From assembly GCF_014696875.1 (NCBI RefSeq), contig NZ_JACJQV010000173.1:1-48324 (forward strand): a stretch of 48,324 bases of DNA. The letters run 5' to 3'. The translations under genes and the position numbers were made by a program. Position 1 is the stretch's first letter, and every line of letters starts with the position of its first letter. Positions 8,127 through 16,850 of the stretch are shown piece after piece. The notes beneath the pieces were generated by a model, which saw nothing but the letters and a program-made list of their open reading frames with translations, made no database searches and was not told the origin of the DNA. The DNA is from Microcystis wesenbergii FACHB-1317 (lineage in GTDB: Bacteria; Cyanobacteriota; Cyanobacteriia; Cyanobacteriales; Microcystaceae).

Positions 8127-9185
8127 ATGAGACTAGAAAAAGAAGATTTTGATTGGGCAGTACAACAAAACCTAATTACTGCCAGCCAAGCTGAAAATTT
8201 ATGGACAGCTTTTTTATCCCGTTATCCCCAGGAAGATGAAGTTAATCGCCCTCGTTTTAATTTTGCTAATGTGGCTTACTATTTTGGCGCATTAATTGTT
8301 ATCTCTGCCCTGGGGTGGTTTATGAACAAAGCTTGGGAGAGTTTTGGTGGTGCAGGCCTATTTTTTATCGCCCTGTTTTATGCAGTTTGTTTTATTTTCA
8401 CGGGTAAAAATCTCTATTTTCAGCAAAATCTCAAAATCCCCGGCGGCCTTTTATTTACCATGGCAGTGGCAATGACTCCCTTAGCAATCTATGGTTTACA
8501 ACGCTGGACAGGATACTGGCAAGCTGGAAATATGGCCATTTATCCAGATTTCTATACCTGGACTAAAGGCAGTTGGTTTTTAATGGAATTAGGCACGATT
8601 ATCGCAGGATTAATAACTTTGCGATTTGTTAAATTTCCTTTCTTAACTGCACCGATCGCCTTTAGTTTATGGTATATGTCAATGGACTTAACCCCTTTAC
8701 TATTTGGAGAGAACGAATATACATGGAGAATGCGACGCTGGGTATCCTTTTGGTTGGGAATTGCCTGTTTAATAACTGCCTATTTAATTGATGTACGTCA
8801 GCGTCGTAGTCGGGGAGATTTTGCTTTTTGGCTATATCTATTCGGATTGATTATGTTTTGGTTTAGTCTATCTCTCCTCATCGAGGATAATGAAGCGCAA
8901 CGATTTTTATACTGTCTAATTAACTTGGGATTAATGTTATTATCCGTCCTGCTAAAAAGAAGATTATTTGTGGTTTTTGGAGGTATCGGAGTATTTGCCT
9001 ATCTTTCCTATCTCTCCTATCGTCTCTTTGCCGATTCAATTTTCTTTCCCTTTGCCCTAACTGTCCTAGGACTTGGTATTATCTATATGGGAGTTTTATA
9101 TCAGCGTCATTACCCAACCCTGGCTAGATTTATTGAAAGTTATATCCCTCTCGAATGGCGCAATTTATTACCCAAAGATAGATAA
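8127..9185 (+). CDS. DUF2157-type multi-pass membrane protein
   Basis: 352 residues. A short charged N-terminal segment (residues 1-45) is followed by about nine to ten hydrophobic helices. The N-terminal pattern, FDWAVQQNLITASQAENLWTAF followed by a first helix at NFANVAYYFGALIVISALGW, fits the DUF2157 (predicted membrane protein) family. No catalytic motif is apparent and the function is unknown. The gene is followed by a heptamer-type repeat and then by the response regulator gene on the same strand; co-transcription is possible but not evident. Confidence 0.7.
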   Translation: MRLEKEDFDWAVQQNLITASQAENLWTAFLSRYPQEDEVNRPRFNFANVAYYFGALIVISALGWFMNKAWESFGGAGLFFIALFYAVCFIFTGKNLYFQQNLKIPGGLLFTMAVAMTPLAIYGLQRWTGYWQAGNMAIYPDFYTWTKGSWFLMELGTIIAGLITLRFVKFPFLTAPIAFSLWYMSMDLTPLLFGENEYTWRMRRWVSFWLGIACLITAYLIDVRQRRSRGDFAFWLYLFGLIMFWFSLSLLIEDNEAQRFLYCLINLGLMLLSVLLKRRLFVVFGGIGVFAYLSYLSYRLFADSIFFPFALTVLGLGIIYMGVLYQRHYPTLARFIESYIPLEWRNLLPKDR

Positions 9186-9203
9186 TTAGGATAAATAGTT
9201 TTT

Positions 9204-9260
9204 CAGTGATCAGTAAACAGTGAACTGATCACTGATAACTGATAACTGATAACTGATAAT
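9204..9260. repeat. Heptamer repeat array before the response regulator gene
   Basis: CAGTGATCAGTAAACAGTGAACTG followed by four TGATAAC units. It belongs to the same family as the TCAGTTA arrays elsewhere, and ends ten bases before the ATG at 9270, so the ribosome-binding region lies at its edge. Confidence 0.8.
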
Positions 9261-9269
9261 GTTACTTCT

Positions 9270-9950
9270 ATGCGAATACTTTTGGTGGATGATGAAAAAG
9301 AATTAACCGAACCCTTAGAACAAATTCTTGCTCAAGAAGGCTATGAAGTTGATATTGCTGATAATGGTCGGACGGGGTTAGAATTGGCAAAAGAGAATAA
9401 TTATGACCTCTTAATTCTCGATTGGATGTTACCCCAGCAATCCGGATTACAAATCTGTCAATATTTACGGGATCAAGGGGACACCACTCCCGTTTTATTT
9501 CTAACCGCTAAGGATACCATAGACGATCGAGTGGCGGGATTAGATGCCGGTGCTGATGATTATTTAGTCAAACCCTTTCAACTGCGAGAATTATTAGCGA
9601 GAGTCCGCGCTTTATTGCGTCGTTCTCCCAATTTTGAAGCTAGTAATAGCAGTAAATTAAAATGTGCTGATTTAGAACTCGATAGCGAAAATCAAGTAGC
9701 CTATCGTCACGGTCGCACGATTAGTTTATCAGCAAAAGAAGTACAATTATTGACTTTATTTATGACCCATCCAGGGCAACTTCTCACCCATGAACAAATT
9801 TATCAGCATCTCTGGTCAGAAGGAGAGCAACCTAATAGTAATGTAGTTGCTGCCCTGATGCGCTTGCTGCGTCGTAAAATCGAAGCGGCTGGAGAAACAC
9901 CTCTAATTAATACTGTCTATGGGAAGGGCTACCGTTTCGGGGAAAATTAG
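9270..9950 (+). CDS. OmpR/PhoB-family response regulator (RppA-like)
   Basis: 226 residues. The receiver domain (1-115) has the acidic pocket at Asp7-Asp8, phospho-acceptor Asp51 within LLILDWMLP, Thr79 in FLTAKD and Lys101 in YLVKPF. The C-terminal winged helix (about 128-224) has the wing motif INTVYGKGYRF. The words DWMLPQQSG and LDAGADDYLVKPF resemble cyanobacterial RppA-type regulators, which control photosystem and pigment genes with a cognate histidine kinase, but no kinase gene lies next to it. That makes it an orphan here. The regulator family is certain; the RppA name is tentative, so no symbol is given. Confidence 0.88.
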   Translation: MRILLVDDEKELTEPLEQILAQEGYEVDIADNGRTGLELAKENNYDLLILDWMLPQQSGLQICQYLRDQGDTTPVLFLTAKDTIDDRVAGLDAGADDYLVKPFQLRELLARVRALLRRSPNFEASNSSKLKCADLELDSENQVAYRHGRTISLSAKEVQLLTLFMTHPGQLLTHEQIYQHLWSEGEQPNSNVVAALMRLLRRKIEAAGETPLINTVYGKGYRFGEN

Positions 9951-10007
9951 GGAATGCTGAAGGATAATGAGAATACCAACTGATTACTGATTACTGATTA
10001 CTGATAT

Positions 10008-11735
10008 ATGTTATCCTGCCTACAAATTGAAAATTTTACCCTCATCGATCGCTTAGAATTAACTTTCGGGAACGGATTAAATGTACTGACCGGTGAGACG
10101 GGGGCAGGAAAATCGATTATATTAGATGCGATCGATATTGTTCTCGGTGGTAAAGTCAATCATCGCGTCATCCGTCAGGGAAGCCAACAATCAACCCTAG
10201 AAGCGACTTTTTCTCTGACTCCAGAATTAATTGCTTGGCTAGAAAGTCAGGAAATTGACCTATTAGAGGATAATAGTCTGACCATTAGCAGGGAATTAGT
10301 GATTACTAATAATTCCTTGCGTTCTCGTTCTCGCATTAACGGAGTCGTCGCTAATCGCCAACAAATGGCGCAAATAAGAGATTTTTTGGTAGAAATCACC
10401 GCCCAAGGTCAAACAGTTCAGTTAATGGACGCTAATCGACAGAGGGAATTATTAGATCTCTACGGGGGTGAATCGCTGCTGCGGCAGCGGGAAAAGGTAG
10501 CCACAGCCTACGCTAACTGGCAAGAAAGCAAGAATAGTTTAAACAATAGGTTGCAATCGGAACAAAATCGCCTACAGAGATTAGATTTACTAGAATATCA
10601 ACTAAAAGAACTAGAATCAGCTAATTTAACTGACGCTGACGAGTTGGAACAGTTGGAACAGGAAAGAAACCGACTCTGCCACGGTGTCGATTTGCAAAAT
10701 TCCAGCTATCAAGTCTATCAACTACTCTACCAAAACGATCGCGATCAACCCGCTGTCGCTGATTTGTTAGGAAAAGCTGAAAATATCTTGACAAATATGA
10801 TGGTTTATGATACGAGTTTAGAGCCAATTTTAGAGATGGTGCGATCGGCATTAAATCAGGTGGTGGAAGCGGGACAGGAAATCAACGTTTATGGGGATAG
10901 TCTAGAGGCAGATCCCGAGAGATTGAACGAGATAGAAGAGAGAATTGTCCAACTTAAGCGCATTTGTCGCAAATATGGCCCAAGTTTAGCCGAAGCGATC
11001 GATTATTATCAGAAATTACAGCAGGAATTAGCGGAGTTGACGGGAGAAGGACAATCGATTGAGGAATTAGAAAAAATTTGTCAGCAACAGGAAAAAATCT
11101 ATCGAGAAACTAGCACCCAGTTGACCTTTTTGCGACAAGAAACCGCTAGTCAACTAGAAAAACAATTGGTACAGGAATTAAAACCTTTAGCCATGGAAAA
11201 GGTGATTTTTGTCTGTCGGATTAACCCGGGTAATCCTAGCAGTCTGGGAGTCGATCAAGTGGTATTTTATTTTAGTCCCAATCCGGGGGAAAAAATCCAA
11301 CCTTTATCCAGTACCGCTTCCGGAGGAGAAATGAGTCGTTTTCTCCTAGCGTTAAAGTCCTGTTTTTCCCAATCCCAATCGGCAGCGACAACCCTAATTT
11401 TTGACGAAATTGATGCGGGAGTATCGGGAAAAGTTGCCCAAGCAATTGCCGATAAATTAGATCAATTAGGTCAACAATATCAAGTTTTATGCGTTACTCA
11501 TCAACCCTTAGTGGCTGCTTTAGCTGATCACCATTTTCGAGTTTATAAACAAATGATTGCCGAAGATAATCCCACTAATCTCTCGGAAATTCGCACGGTT
11601 GTCCGGGTTACTTCTCTCGATAATCGTCAGACGAGAAGGGAAGAATTGGCACAATTAACGGGAGGAAATTCGGCAGCAGATGCCATCGCTTTTGCCGAGT
11701 CTTTATTGGAGAAAGCGGCTGCCAAAAAACAGTAA
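10008..11735 (+). CDS. recN: DNA repair protein RecN
   Basis: 575 residues, usual RecN length. It is an SMC-like ATPase that acts in recombinational double-strand break repair. Walker A is GETGAGKS at residues 29-36. A central coiled coil covers roughly residues 165-370. The ABC-type signature STASGGEMSRFLLALK precedes Walker B, IFDEIDAGVSG, with Asp466 and Glu467. The start is ATG 10008, directly after a short run of TGATTAC units. The gene runs convergently with the Uma2 genes; only three bases separate the stop codons. Confidence 0.95.
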   Translation: MLSCLQIENFTLIDRLELTFGNGLNVLTGETGAGKSIILDAIDIVLGGKVNHRVIRQGSQQSTLEATFSLTPELIAWLESQEIDLLEDNSLTISRELVITNNSLRSRSRINGVVANRQQMAQIRDFLVEITAQGQTVQLMDANRQRELLDLYGGESLLRQREKVATAYANWQESKNSLNNRLQSEQNRLQRLDLLEYQLKELESANLTDADELEQLEQERNRLCHGVDLQNSSYQVYQLLYQNDRDQPAVADLLGKAENILTNMMVYDTSLEPILEMVRSALNQVVEAGQEINVYGDSLEADPERLNEIEERIVQLKRICRKYGPSLAEAIDYYQKLQQELAELTGEGQSIEELEKICQQQEKIYRETSTQLTFLRQETASQLEKQLVQELKPLAMEKVIFVCRINPGNPSSLGVDQVVFYFSPNPGEKIQPLSSTASGGEMSRFLLALKSCFSQSQSAATTLIFDEIDAGVSGKVAQAIADKLDQLGQQYQVLCVTHQPLVAALADHHFRVYKQMIAEDNPTNLSEIRTVVRVTSLDNRQTRREELAQLTGGNSAADAIAFAESLLEKAAAKKQ

Positions 11736-11738
11736 GAT

Positions 11739-12380
11739 TTAACCTTGAAATTGACTGATTAACCAACGTCCCACCTGACTTTGATCCTTGCTGCGTGCCT
11801 GTTGTAAAGCTGACTCTAAAACCGCAAGTTTTAAATTAGGTAAAACCTTTGATATGTCAATTCTTTTGCTACCTCGATCGATTATTTCAAAAGCGAATAT
11901 TTGGGGATAATCGACGTTAACACTCCAATATTCACTAACTCCTAATTCTTCGTAGAGTAAGCGTTTATTACCTAAGTCATCATTGAGGGTAGATTTTGAG
12001 ATTTCAATGACTAAATCTGGTGGGGGATACTGATTTAAATCAATCAGCGAAGTACCGTAGGGAATCAGATTAGCTTTGTCAGCAAAATAATAAGATATAT
12101 CTGGTTGAACTTCTCGATAACCAGACTTGCGAAAACTGCAATTATCTTTGGCATTAAAGGTCAGATTTTTTAGGGTAGCATAGAGACTAACAGCGAAGAT
12201 CAAAATAGCATGATCGCTGGCATGATCGTTACCAATAGGAGTCATTTCTAATCGATAATAGCCATTGTAATAATAACTTTTTCCTTGATTTTCTGGGAAG
12301 TTTTTAATTGCTTCTAAGTATTCTTCCCAACTAGCTTTAATCCATAAATCTGTCGAGATAATAGTTTCTAGCTGTTGCAT
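11739..12380 (-). CDS. Uma2 family (DUF820) protein, copy A
   Basis: 213 residues with the Uma2/DUF820 restriction-endonuclease-like core: a conserved N-terminal helix, EVQPDISYY, then PPPDLVIEISKSTLNDD carrying the PD-(D/E)xK-type residues, and ELGVSEYWSV. The family is greatly expanded in cyanobacteria; nuclease activity is predicted from the fold, but the role is unclear. It is a near-identical neighbour of the next gene, differing mainly in residues 45-115, and so is the result of a local tandem duplication. It runs convergently with recN. Confidence 0.88.
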   Translation of the reverse strand: MQQLETIISTDLWIKASWEEYLEAIKNFPENQGKSYYYNGYYRLEMTPIGNDHASDHAILIFAVSLYATLKNLTFNAKDNCSFRKSGYREVQPDISYYFADKANLIPYGTSLIDLNQYPPPDLVIEISKSTLNDDLGNKRLLYEELGVSEYWSVNVDYPQIFAFEIIDRGSKRIDISKVLPNLKLAVLESALQQARSKDQSQVGRWLISQFQG

Positions 12381-12404
12381 AATCTTAGCCTCGATTTTAT
12401 GGAG

Positions 12405-13046
12405 TTAACCTTGAAATTGAGTGATTAACCAACGTCCCACCTGACTTTGATCCTTGCTGCGTGCCTGTTGTAAAGCTGACTCTAAAACCGCAAGTTTTAA
12501 ATTAGGTAAAACCTTTGATATATCAATTCTTTTACTACCTCGATCGATTATTTCAAAAGCAAATATTTGAGGATCATCTACCTTAACACTCCAGTATTCA
12601 CTAACCCCTAATTCTTCGTAGAGTAAGCGTTTATTGCCTAAGTCATCATTAAGGGTAGATTTTGAGATTTCAATGACTAAATCTGGTGGGGGATACTGAT
12701 TTAAATCAATAATCGAAGTCCCATTTGGTATCAGATTCGCTTTCTCTCCTAGATAGTAAGATATATCGGGCTGCACTTCTCTAATTCCTCTTTTGCGATA
12801 GGAACAAGTGGGGAGTCCTTGAAAAGGAATTTCTTTGAGGATAGCGTAGAGACTCACCCCCAAAAAGACAACGTGATGATCTCTAGCGTGTTCAAATCCA
12901 ATAGGAGTCATTTCTAAGCGATAATAGCCATTGTAATAATAACTTTTTCCTTGATTTTCTGGGAAGTTGTTAATTGCTTCTAGGTATTCTTCCCAACTAC
13001 CTTTAATCCATGAGTCAGTTATCCCCCTAGTTTCTAGCTGTTGCAT
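12405..13046 (-). CDS. Uma2 family (DUF820) protein, copy B
   Basis: 213 residues, same length and architecture as its neighbour, with EVQPDISYYLGEKANLIPNG and PPPDLVIEISKSTLNDD. The C-terminal 100 residues are almost identical to copy A, while the stretch around residues 50-85 has diverged (FEHARDHHVVFLGVSLY versus NDHASDHAILIFAVSLY). The 24-bp gap to copy A suggests co-transcription, with this copy first. No toxin/antitoxin partner is seen. Confidence 0.88.
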   Translation of the reverse strand: MQQLETRGITDSWIKGSWEEYLEAINNFPENQGKSYYYNGYYRLEMTPIGFEHARDHHVVFLGVSLYAILKEIPFQGLPTCSYRKRGIREVQPDISYYLGEKANLIPNGTSIIDLNQYPPPDLVIEISKSTLNDDLGNKRLLYEELGVSEYWSVKVDDPQIFAFEIIDRGSKRIDISKVLPNLKLAVLESALQQARSKDQSQVGRWLITQFQG

Positions 13047-13167
13047 AGTTATCCGATCCCGCTTTGAACTTTTTCTCTAATTATAGCAATTATTGCTCAA
13101 ATCAGAACCAGGGAACCGAGCAAGTATAATGATAGAATAGATTAATTGAGAAAAAATTAGCCCAATT

Positions 13168-14325
13168 ATGACCACAACTTATGATTATATAATTATCGGT
13201 GGTGGTATCACCGGTTCCGCCTTAAGTTATGAACTAGCTAACCTAGGCAGTCGAGTCCTCTTATTAGAAAAAGAAACCCATCCCCTCAACGCCACTTTCT
13301 ACAGTTACGGGGGTTTAGCCTATTGGTCGGCTACCACAGAAATCGAGAGAAAATTATACCAAGAAGGTCGAGAAATTCAGCGCAATTTATCCCAGGAATT
13401 GGGCATAGATAACGAATACCGGGACATAGAGTTAATTCTCACCGTTAACCCTGAAGATGATCCAGTCGCTGTGGCCGAAAAATTTGCTATCTTTGCTATT
13501 ACCCCCGAAATTCTCGATCCGCAAGCAGCGATCGCTTTAGAACCTCTATTAAATCCCGCAGCTATCTCCGGAGTTTTACGACTGCCCCACGGTCACATCA
13601 ACGCCGAAAAAACTAATCTTGCCTATCAACAAGCTTTTCTACGTCTGGGAGGCAAGATTATTCGGGAAGCTGTCATCGAATTAATTGAAACTGCATCGAG
13701 AATTACCGGCGTAAAAACTCCTAAAAATAATTATTATGCCGGGGAAACTATCGTTTGTGCGGGGGGATTAACTCGGTCTTTACTGCAAAAATCCGGTATT
13801 ACTGCTCCCGTCTATTTTACCCATGCCCAGGTGATCAAAATTCCCCCCAGCGAGATCAAATTAAACACCCTAGTTATGCCCGCAATTCCTGCCAGATTGG
13901 TATTAGAGCAAAAAATTACCCAACTAGAAAATCAGGGCATTTGGCAGAGAGAAACCCCAGAAATAATTGCCAGTGTTTTAGAAACGGGAGCGGTACAATT
14001 CCGGGATCAAAGCCTTTATCTAGGGCAAATTAGCGCCATTATCACCGATCCAGACGGGATTTTAAACCCTCTGGCGGGGGAAAAAGCAATACGCGCCGCC
14101 GTGGGGACATTGCTGCCTTCTTTAGCCTCTCTCCCCGGCAGCTGTCATCATTGCCTAGTGGCCTTTGCTCCCTCGGGACGGCCCCTAGTGGGAGCGATCG
14201 CCGATAAACTGGGATTGCAGGTATTTTCTGGTTTTACCAGTACGCTTGTATCGGCTCCGCCCCTGGCCCGACGTTTTGCGCGTCATCTGCTCGGGGAAAA
14301 TGACGAGATAATTAGGGTTTGCTGA
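13168..14325 (+). CDS. FAD-dependent oxidoreductase (DAO family), C-terminus rewritten by a MITE
   Basis: 385 residues. An N-terminal Rossmann FAD-binding motif (YIIIGGGITGSALSYEL, residues 4-20) ends in the acidic LLLEKE strand, and the C-terminal FSGFTSTLVSAPPLARRFA segment is typical of D-amino-acid-oxidase-like enzymes (glycine oxidase or L-2-hydroxyglutarate oxidase relatives). The substrate is not deducible. The final codons Arg-Val-Cys and the stop TGA come from the terminal repeat of a MITE inserted at 14315. Deleting the element and one target duplication would give an ending I-I-A-N-stop, one residue longer. The end is therefore altered, but only trivially. Confidence 0.85.
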   Translation: MTTTYDYIIIGGGITGSALSYELANLGSRVLLLEKETHPLNATFYSYGGLAYWSATTEIERKLYQEGREIQRNLSQELGIDNEYRDIELILTVNPEDDPVAVAEKFAIFAITPEILDPQAAIALEPLLNPAAISGVLRLPHGHINAEKTNLAYQQAFLRLGGKIIREAVIELIETASRITGVKTPKNNYYAGETIVCAGGLTRSLLQKSGITAPVYFTHAQVIKIPPSEIKLNTLVMPAIPARLVLEQKITQLENQGIWQRETPEIIASVLETGAVQFRDQSLYLGQISAIITDPDGILNPLAGEKAIRAAVGTLLPSLASLPGSCHHCLVAFAPSGRPLVGAIADKLGLQVFSGFTSTLVSAPPLARRFARHLLGENDEIIRVC

Positions 14326-14520
14326 AAAAGTTTTTCGTGGGGACAGGGTGTGGGGTGTGGGGTGTAGGTTTTTACCCATTTTCATCTGGTAAATTACCTA
14401 ATTTTCAGGGAAAAAGTCCCGGAATTTTCCCCCCGATCCCTCCGGGATCTGGGACTTTTTGATTGACCAAAAGTCTAAAAGTCTTACCCAACAAGGTTTT
14501 TAGATTTATTTAGCAAACCC
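14315..14520. mobile_element. MITE, 206 bp, with TAATTA/TAATTG target duplication
   Basis: The left end GGGTTTGCTGAAAAAG and the right end ...TTTAGCAAACCC are inverted repeats (about 10 bp perfect). The flanks are TAATTA (14309-14314) and TAATTG (14521-14526), a 6-bp duplication with one mismatch. There is no coding capacity. It contains a GGGTGTGGGGTGT tract and a strong 10-bp inverted repeat at 14411-14460. The terminal repeats and flank pattern (TANNTA) are shared with the elements at 31856-32067 and 46019-46192. Confidence 0.8.
14411..14460. terminator. Palindromic bidirectional terminator-like hairpin inside the MITE
   Basis: AAAAAGTCCC at 14411-14420 pairs perfectly with GGGACTTTTT at 14451-14460. 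Inside is a second hairpin, GATCCC-TCC-GGGATC. The outer A and T runs would give a U-run on either strand. It lies between two convergent genes (13168-14325 plus, 14576-14851 minus), so it could serve both. Confidence 0.55.
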
Positions 14521-14575
14521 TAATTGCTAATTGACAAAAGTTAAGAGAGAAATTAACTGATGGTTGCAATTAACC

Positions 14576-14851
14576 CTAATCGACTTTTTCCAACTGCCAA
14601 AGAATTTGGTTTCCCTCGCGTCTGACCCGGGAGATTACCCAATTTCGCCACGGCCAATGGTCGCCGCGACTGGTAACGGCCCCTGGATTAATATCCATTA
14701 AATCGGCCACTTCGGCGCTGGTAATCAAATAACCGCGATTGGCCACTTCATCGGCAATGCGTAGGGTTTCGATGAGATTTCTTAGCTGGTCAACTCTTTC
14801 TCCCCGGGGTAATTGGATTTCATCGCCAGCGCTATTAGGTGGTTCATTCAT
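14576..14851 (-). CDS. Small conserved cyanobacterial-type protein, 91 aa
   Basis: I chose the start at 14851 (MNEPPNSAG); an upstream in-frame ATG would add 20 hydrophobic residues that look like leader translation. The body has a helical stretch (RVDQLRNLIETLRIADEVANRG), then YLITSAEVADLMDINPGAV, which reads like a helix-turn-helix, then a tryptophan-rich WPWRNWVISRVRREG and a C-terminal strand. It may bind DNA, but no family name can be assigned. No neighbour suggests a pathway. Confidence 0.6.
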   Translation of the reverse strand: MNEPPNSAGDEIQLPRGERVDQLRNLIETLRIADEVANRGYLITSAEVADLMDINPGAVTSRGDHWPWRNWVISRVRREGNQILWQLEKVD

Positions 14852-15407
14852 GATGATGGTCTGGTCAAAGTTGATTAACAATAAAAATTGTCGGTTAAGG
14901 CAAACAATCAAGCTTCCCCTATCGTTATTCTATCGATTTCATCAATAATAGTCCTCATCAAAACAGTCCTATCTCCTCGAATCTTACCGTCACATCTTTG
15001 CTAAAACCCTAAAAACCCCTTGACAAAAAACACAAAATATAGTAGGTAAATCTGGGAAAGTGGTTAGCGGTCACTGATAAGTAGTCGTGCAAAATTAATT
15101 TCCTAGTCGAGACAGGAGACAGGAGACAGGAGACGGGATACAGCTATTAGGGATCGGATTTGAGTTTTCAGTTCTCTGTTTGCTCACCACCGCAGAAGTC
15201 TGACGGAGTAGTGGCTTAGATGTGTAATTAATTGTGCTTAGATACTTACACTGATAACTGCTCACTGATAACTGCTCACTGATAACTGCTCACTGATCAC
15301 TGATCACTGATAACTGATCACTGATAACTGATCACTGATTACTGATAACTGAAAATAACTGCTATAAAATTGGACTAGCCTTTTTCCCCAGAAAAAAATC
15401 CCCATCC
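14852..15407. repeat. Intergenic repeat region upstream of cysS
   Basis: No gene seen. 15106-15136 carries GACAGGA repeats (four units). 15250-15355 is a dense array of CTGATAACTGCTCA and CTGATCA heptamer-type units, the inverse-strand form of the TCAGTTA family. A TTGACA at 15020-15025 has no well-spaced -10 box. The array ends about 50 bases before cysS. Confidence 0.75.
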
Positions 15408-16850
15408 ATGACCTTAATCCTCTACAACACCCTCAGTCGTCGCGAAGAACCCTTTACCCCCCTCATCCCCGGCATGGTCTCCATGTATTGCTGCGGCATT
15501 ACCGTTTATGATTATTGCCATTTGGGTCATGCGCGTACCTGTGTGGTTTGGGATGTGGTGCGGCGTTATTTGGAGTATCTCGGTTATAAAGTGCGCTATA
15601 TTCAGAATTTCACTGATATTGACGATAAAATTCTCAATCGGGCTAAAAATGAACATACCACCATGGCAGCCGTAGCCGAGAGATTTATCGAGGCCTACTT
15701 TGAAGATATGGCAAAATTAGGAGTCAGACCGGCGGACGCTTATCCCCGGGCCACTCATACCCTCGACGGTATCAAGCGCCTAGTCTATGAATTAGAACAA
15801 AAAGGCTATGCTTACCCCAGCGATGGCGATGTTTACTATTCCGTCCGTCGTTTTTCTGATTATGGCAAACTATCAGGGCGAAAACTGGATGATCTGCAAG
15901 CCGGCGCCAGCGGCCGGGTAGAAACCGACGACCCGGAAGCAATTAAAAAACAAGACCCCTTTGATTTTGCCCTCTGGAAGGGGGCAAAACCGGGGGAACC
16001 TAGTTGGGATTCTCCCTGGGGCCAAGGTCGTCCAGGGTGGCATATTGAATGTTCGGCCATGGTCAAAGAACAATTGGGAGAAACTATCGATATTCATGTG
16101 GGGGGAAGTGATCTGATTTTTCCCCACCACGAAAACGAAATTGCCCAAAGTGAAGCGGCAACTGGTAAACCTCTGGCCCACTATTGGTTACATAATGGCA
16201 TGGTTAAGGTGGCCGGGGAAAAAATGTCGAAATCCCTCGGTAATTTCATCACTATTCGCGAGTTATTGACAAAATATGACCCCTTAGCCGTGAGATTATT
16301 AATTTTAGGGGCCCAATACCGCAAACCGATCGATTTTTCCGATGAGGGATTGCAGGCGGCCACTAATGGCTGGCATACTTTACAAGAGGGTTTATCCTTT
16401 GGTTATAAGCATCTTCCGCCAGATAATCCCGCAATTACTGACCAAGAGCTAGAAAATCGCTTTCAAGAGGCGGTAAATCACGATTTTAACTTTGCCGGTG
16501 GTTTAGCGGTGTTATTTGAAATCGCTAAGGAATTACGCAAGGAGGGTAATAATTTAACCCATGCGGGTAAGACGGACAGCAATCTGGCCGAATTAGCGGT
16601 AAAATGGCAGACTTTGGTGAAATTGTCTAGGGTTTTGGGTCTAGAAATTGCCGCCGACCAGAGGGAAACCCCTGTTTCTGAGGGAATTAGTGCAGCGGAT
16701 ATCGAAAATCTCATCCAACAACGCACAGAGGCGAAAAAAGCGAAAAATTACGCCGAAAGCGATCGCATTCGCGCAGAATTAAAAGCGCAAGGGATTAGTT
16801 TAATCGACCAACCCGGGGGAGTGACTAAATGGTTAAGAGAGGGAGACTAG
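15408..16850 (+). CDS. cysS: Cysteine--tRNA ligase
   Basis: 480 residues, a class I synthetase that charges tRNA-Cys in the cytosol. The HIGH-type motif is HLGH at residues 38-41, following the zinc-binding cysteine region YCCGITVYD (Cys28-Cys29). KMSKS is at residues 272-276, and further zinc ligands lie in WHIECSAM and HHENE. The helical anticodon region ends with the typical RTEAKKAKNYAESDRIR motif. The start is ATG 15408. The gene end overlaps the convergent transporter gene by 18 bases, an unusually tight 3' arrangement. Confidence 0.96.
   Translation: MTLILYNTLSRREEPFTPLIPGMVSMYCCGITVYDYCHLGHARTCVVWDVVRRYLEYLGYKVRYIQNFTDIDDKILNRAKNEHTTMAAVAERFIEAYFEDMAKLGVRPADAYPRATHTLDGIKRLVYELEQKGYAYPSDGDVYYSVRRFSDYGKLSGRKLDDLQAGASGRVETDDPEAIKKQDPFDFALWKGAKPGEPSWDSPWGQGRPGWHIECSAMVKEQLGETIDIHVGGSDLIFPHHENEIAQSEAATGKPLAHYWLHNGMVKVAGEKMSKSLGNFITIRELLTKYDPLAVRLLILGAQYRKPIDFSDEGLQAATNGWHTLQEGLSFGYKHLPPDNPAITDQELENRFQEAVNHDFNFAGGLAVLFEIAKELRKEGNNLTHAGKTDSNLAELAVKWQTLVKLSRVLGLEIAADQRETPVSEGISAADIENLIQQRTEAKKAKNYAESDRIRAELKAQGISLIDQPGGVTKWLREGD

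Noticed and set aside
15020-15043. TTGACA with TATAGT upstream of cysS
   Set aside because: Only 12 bp separate the boxes, too short for a vegetative promoter.
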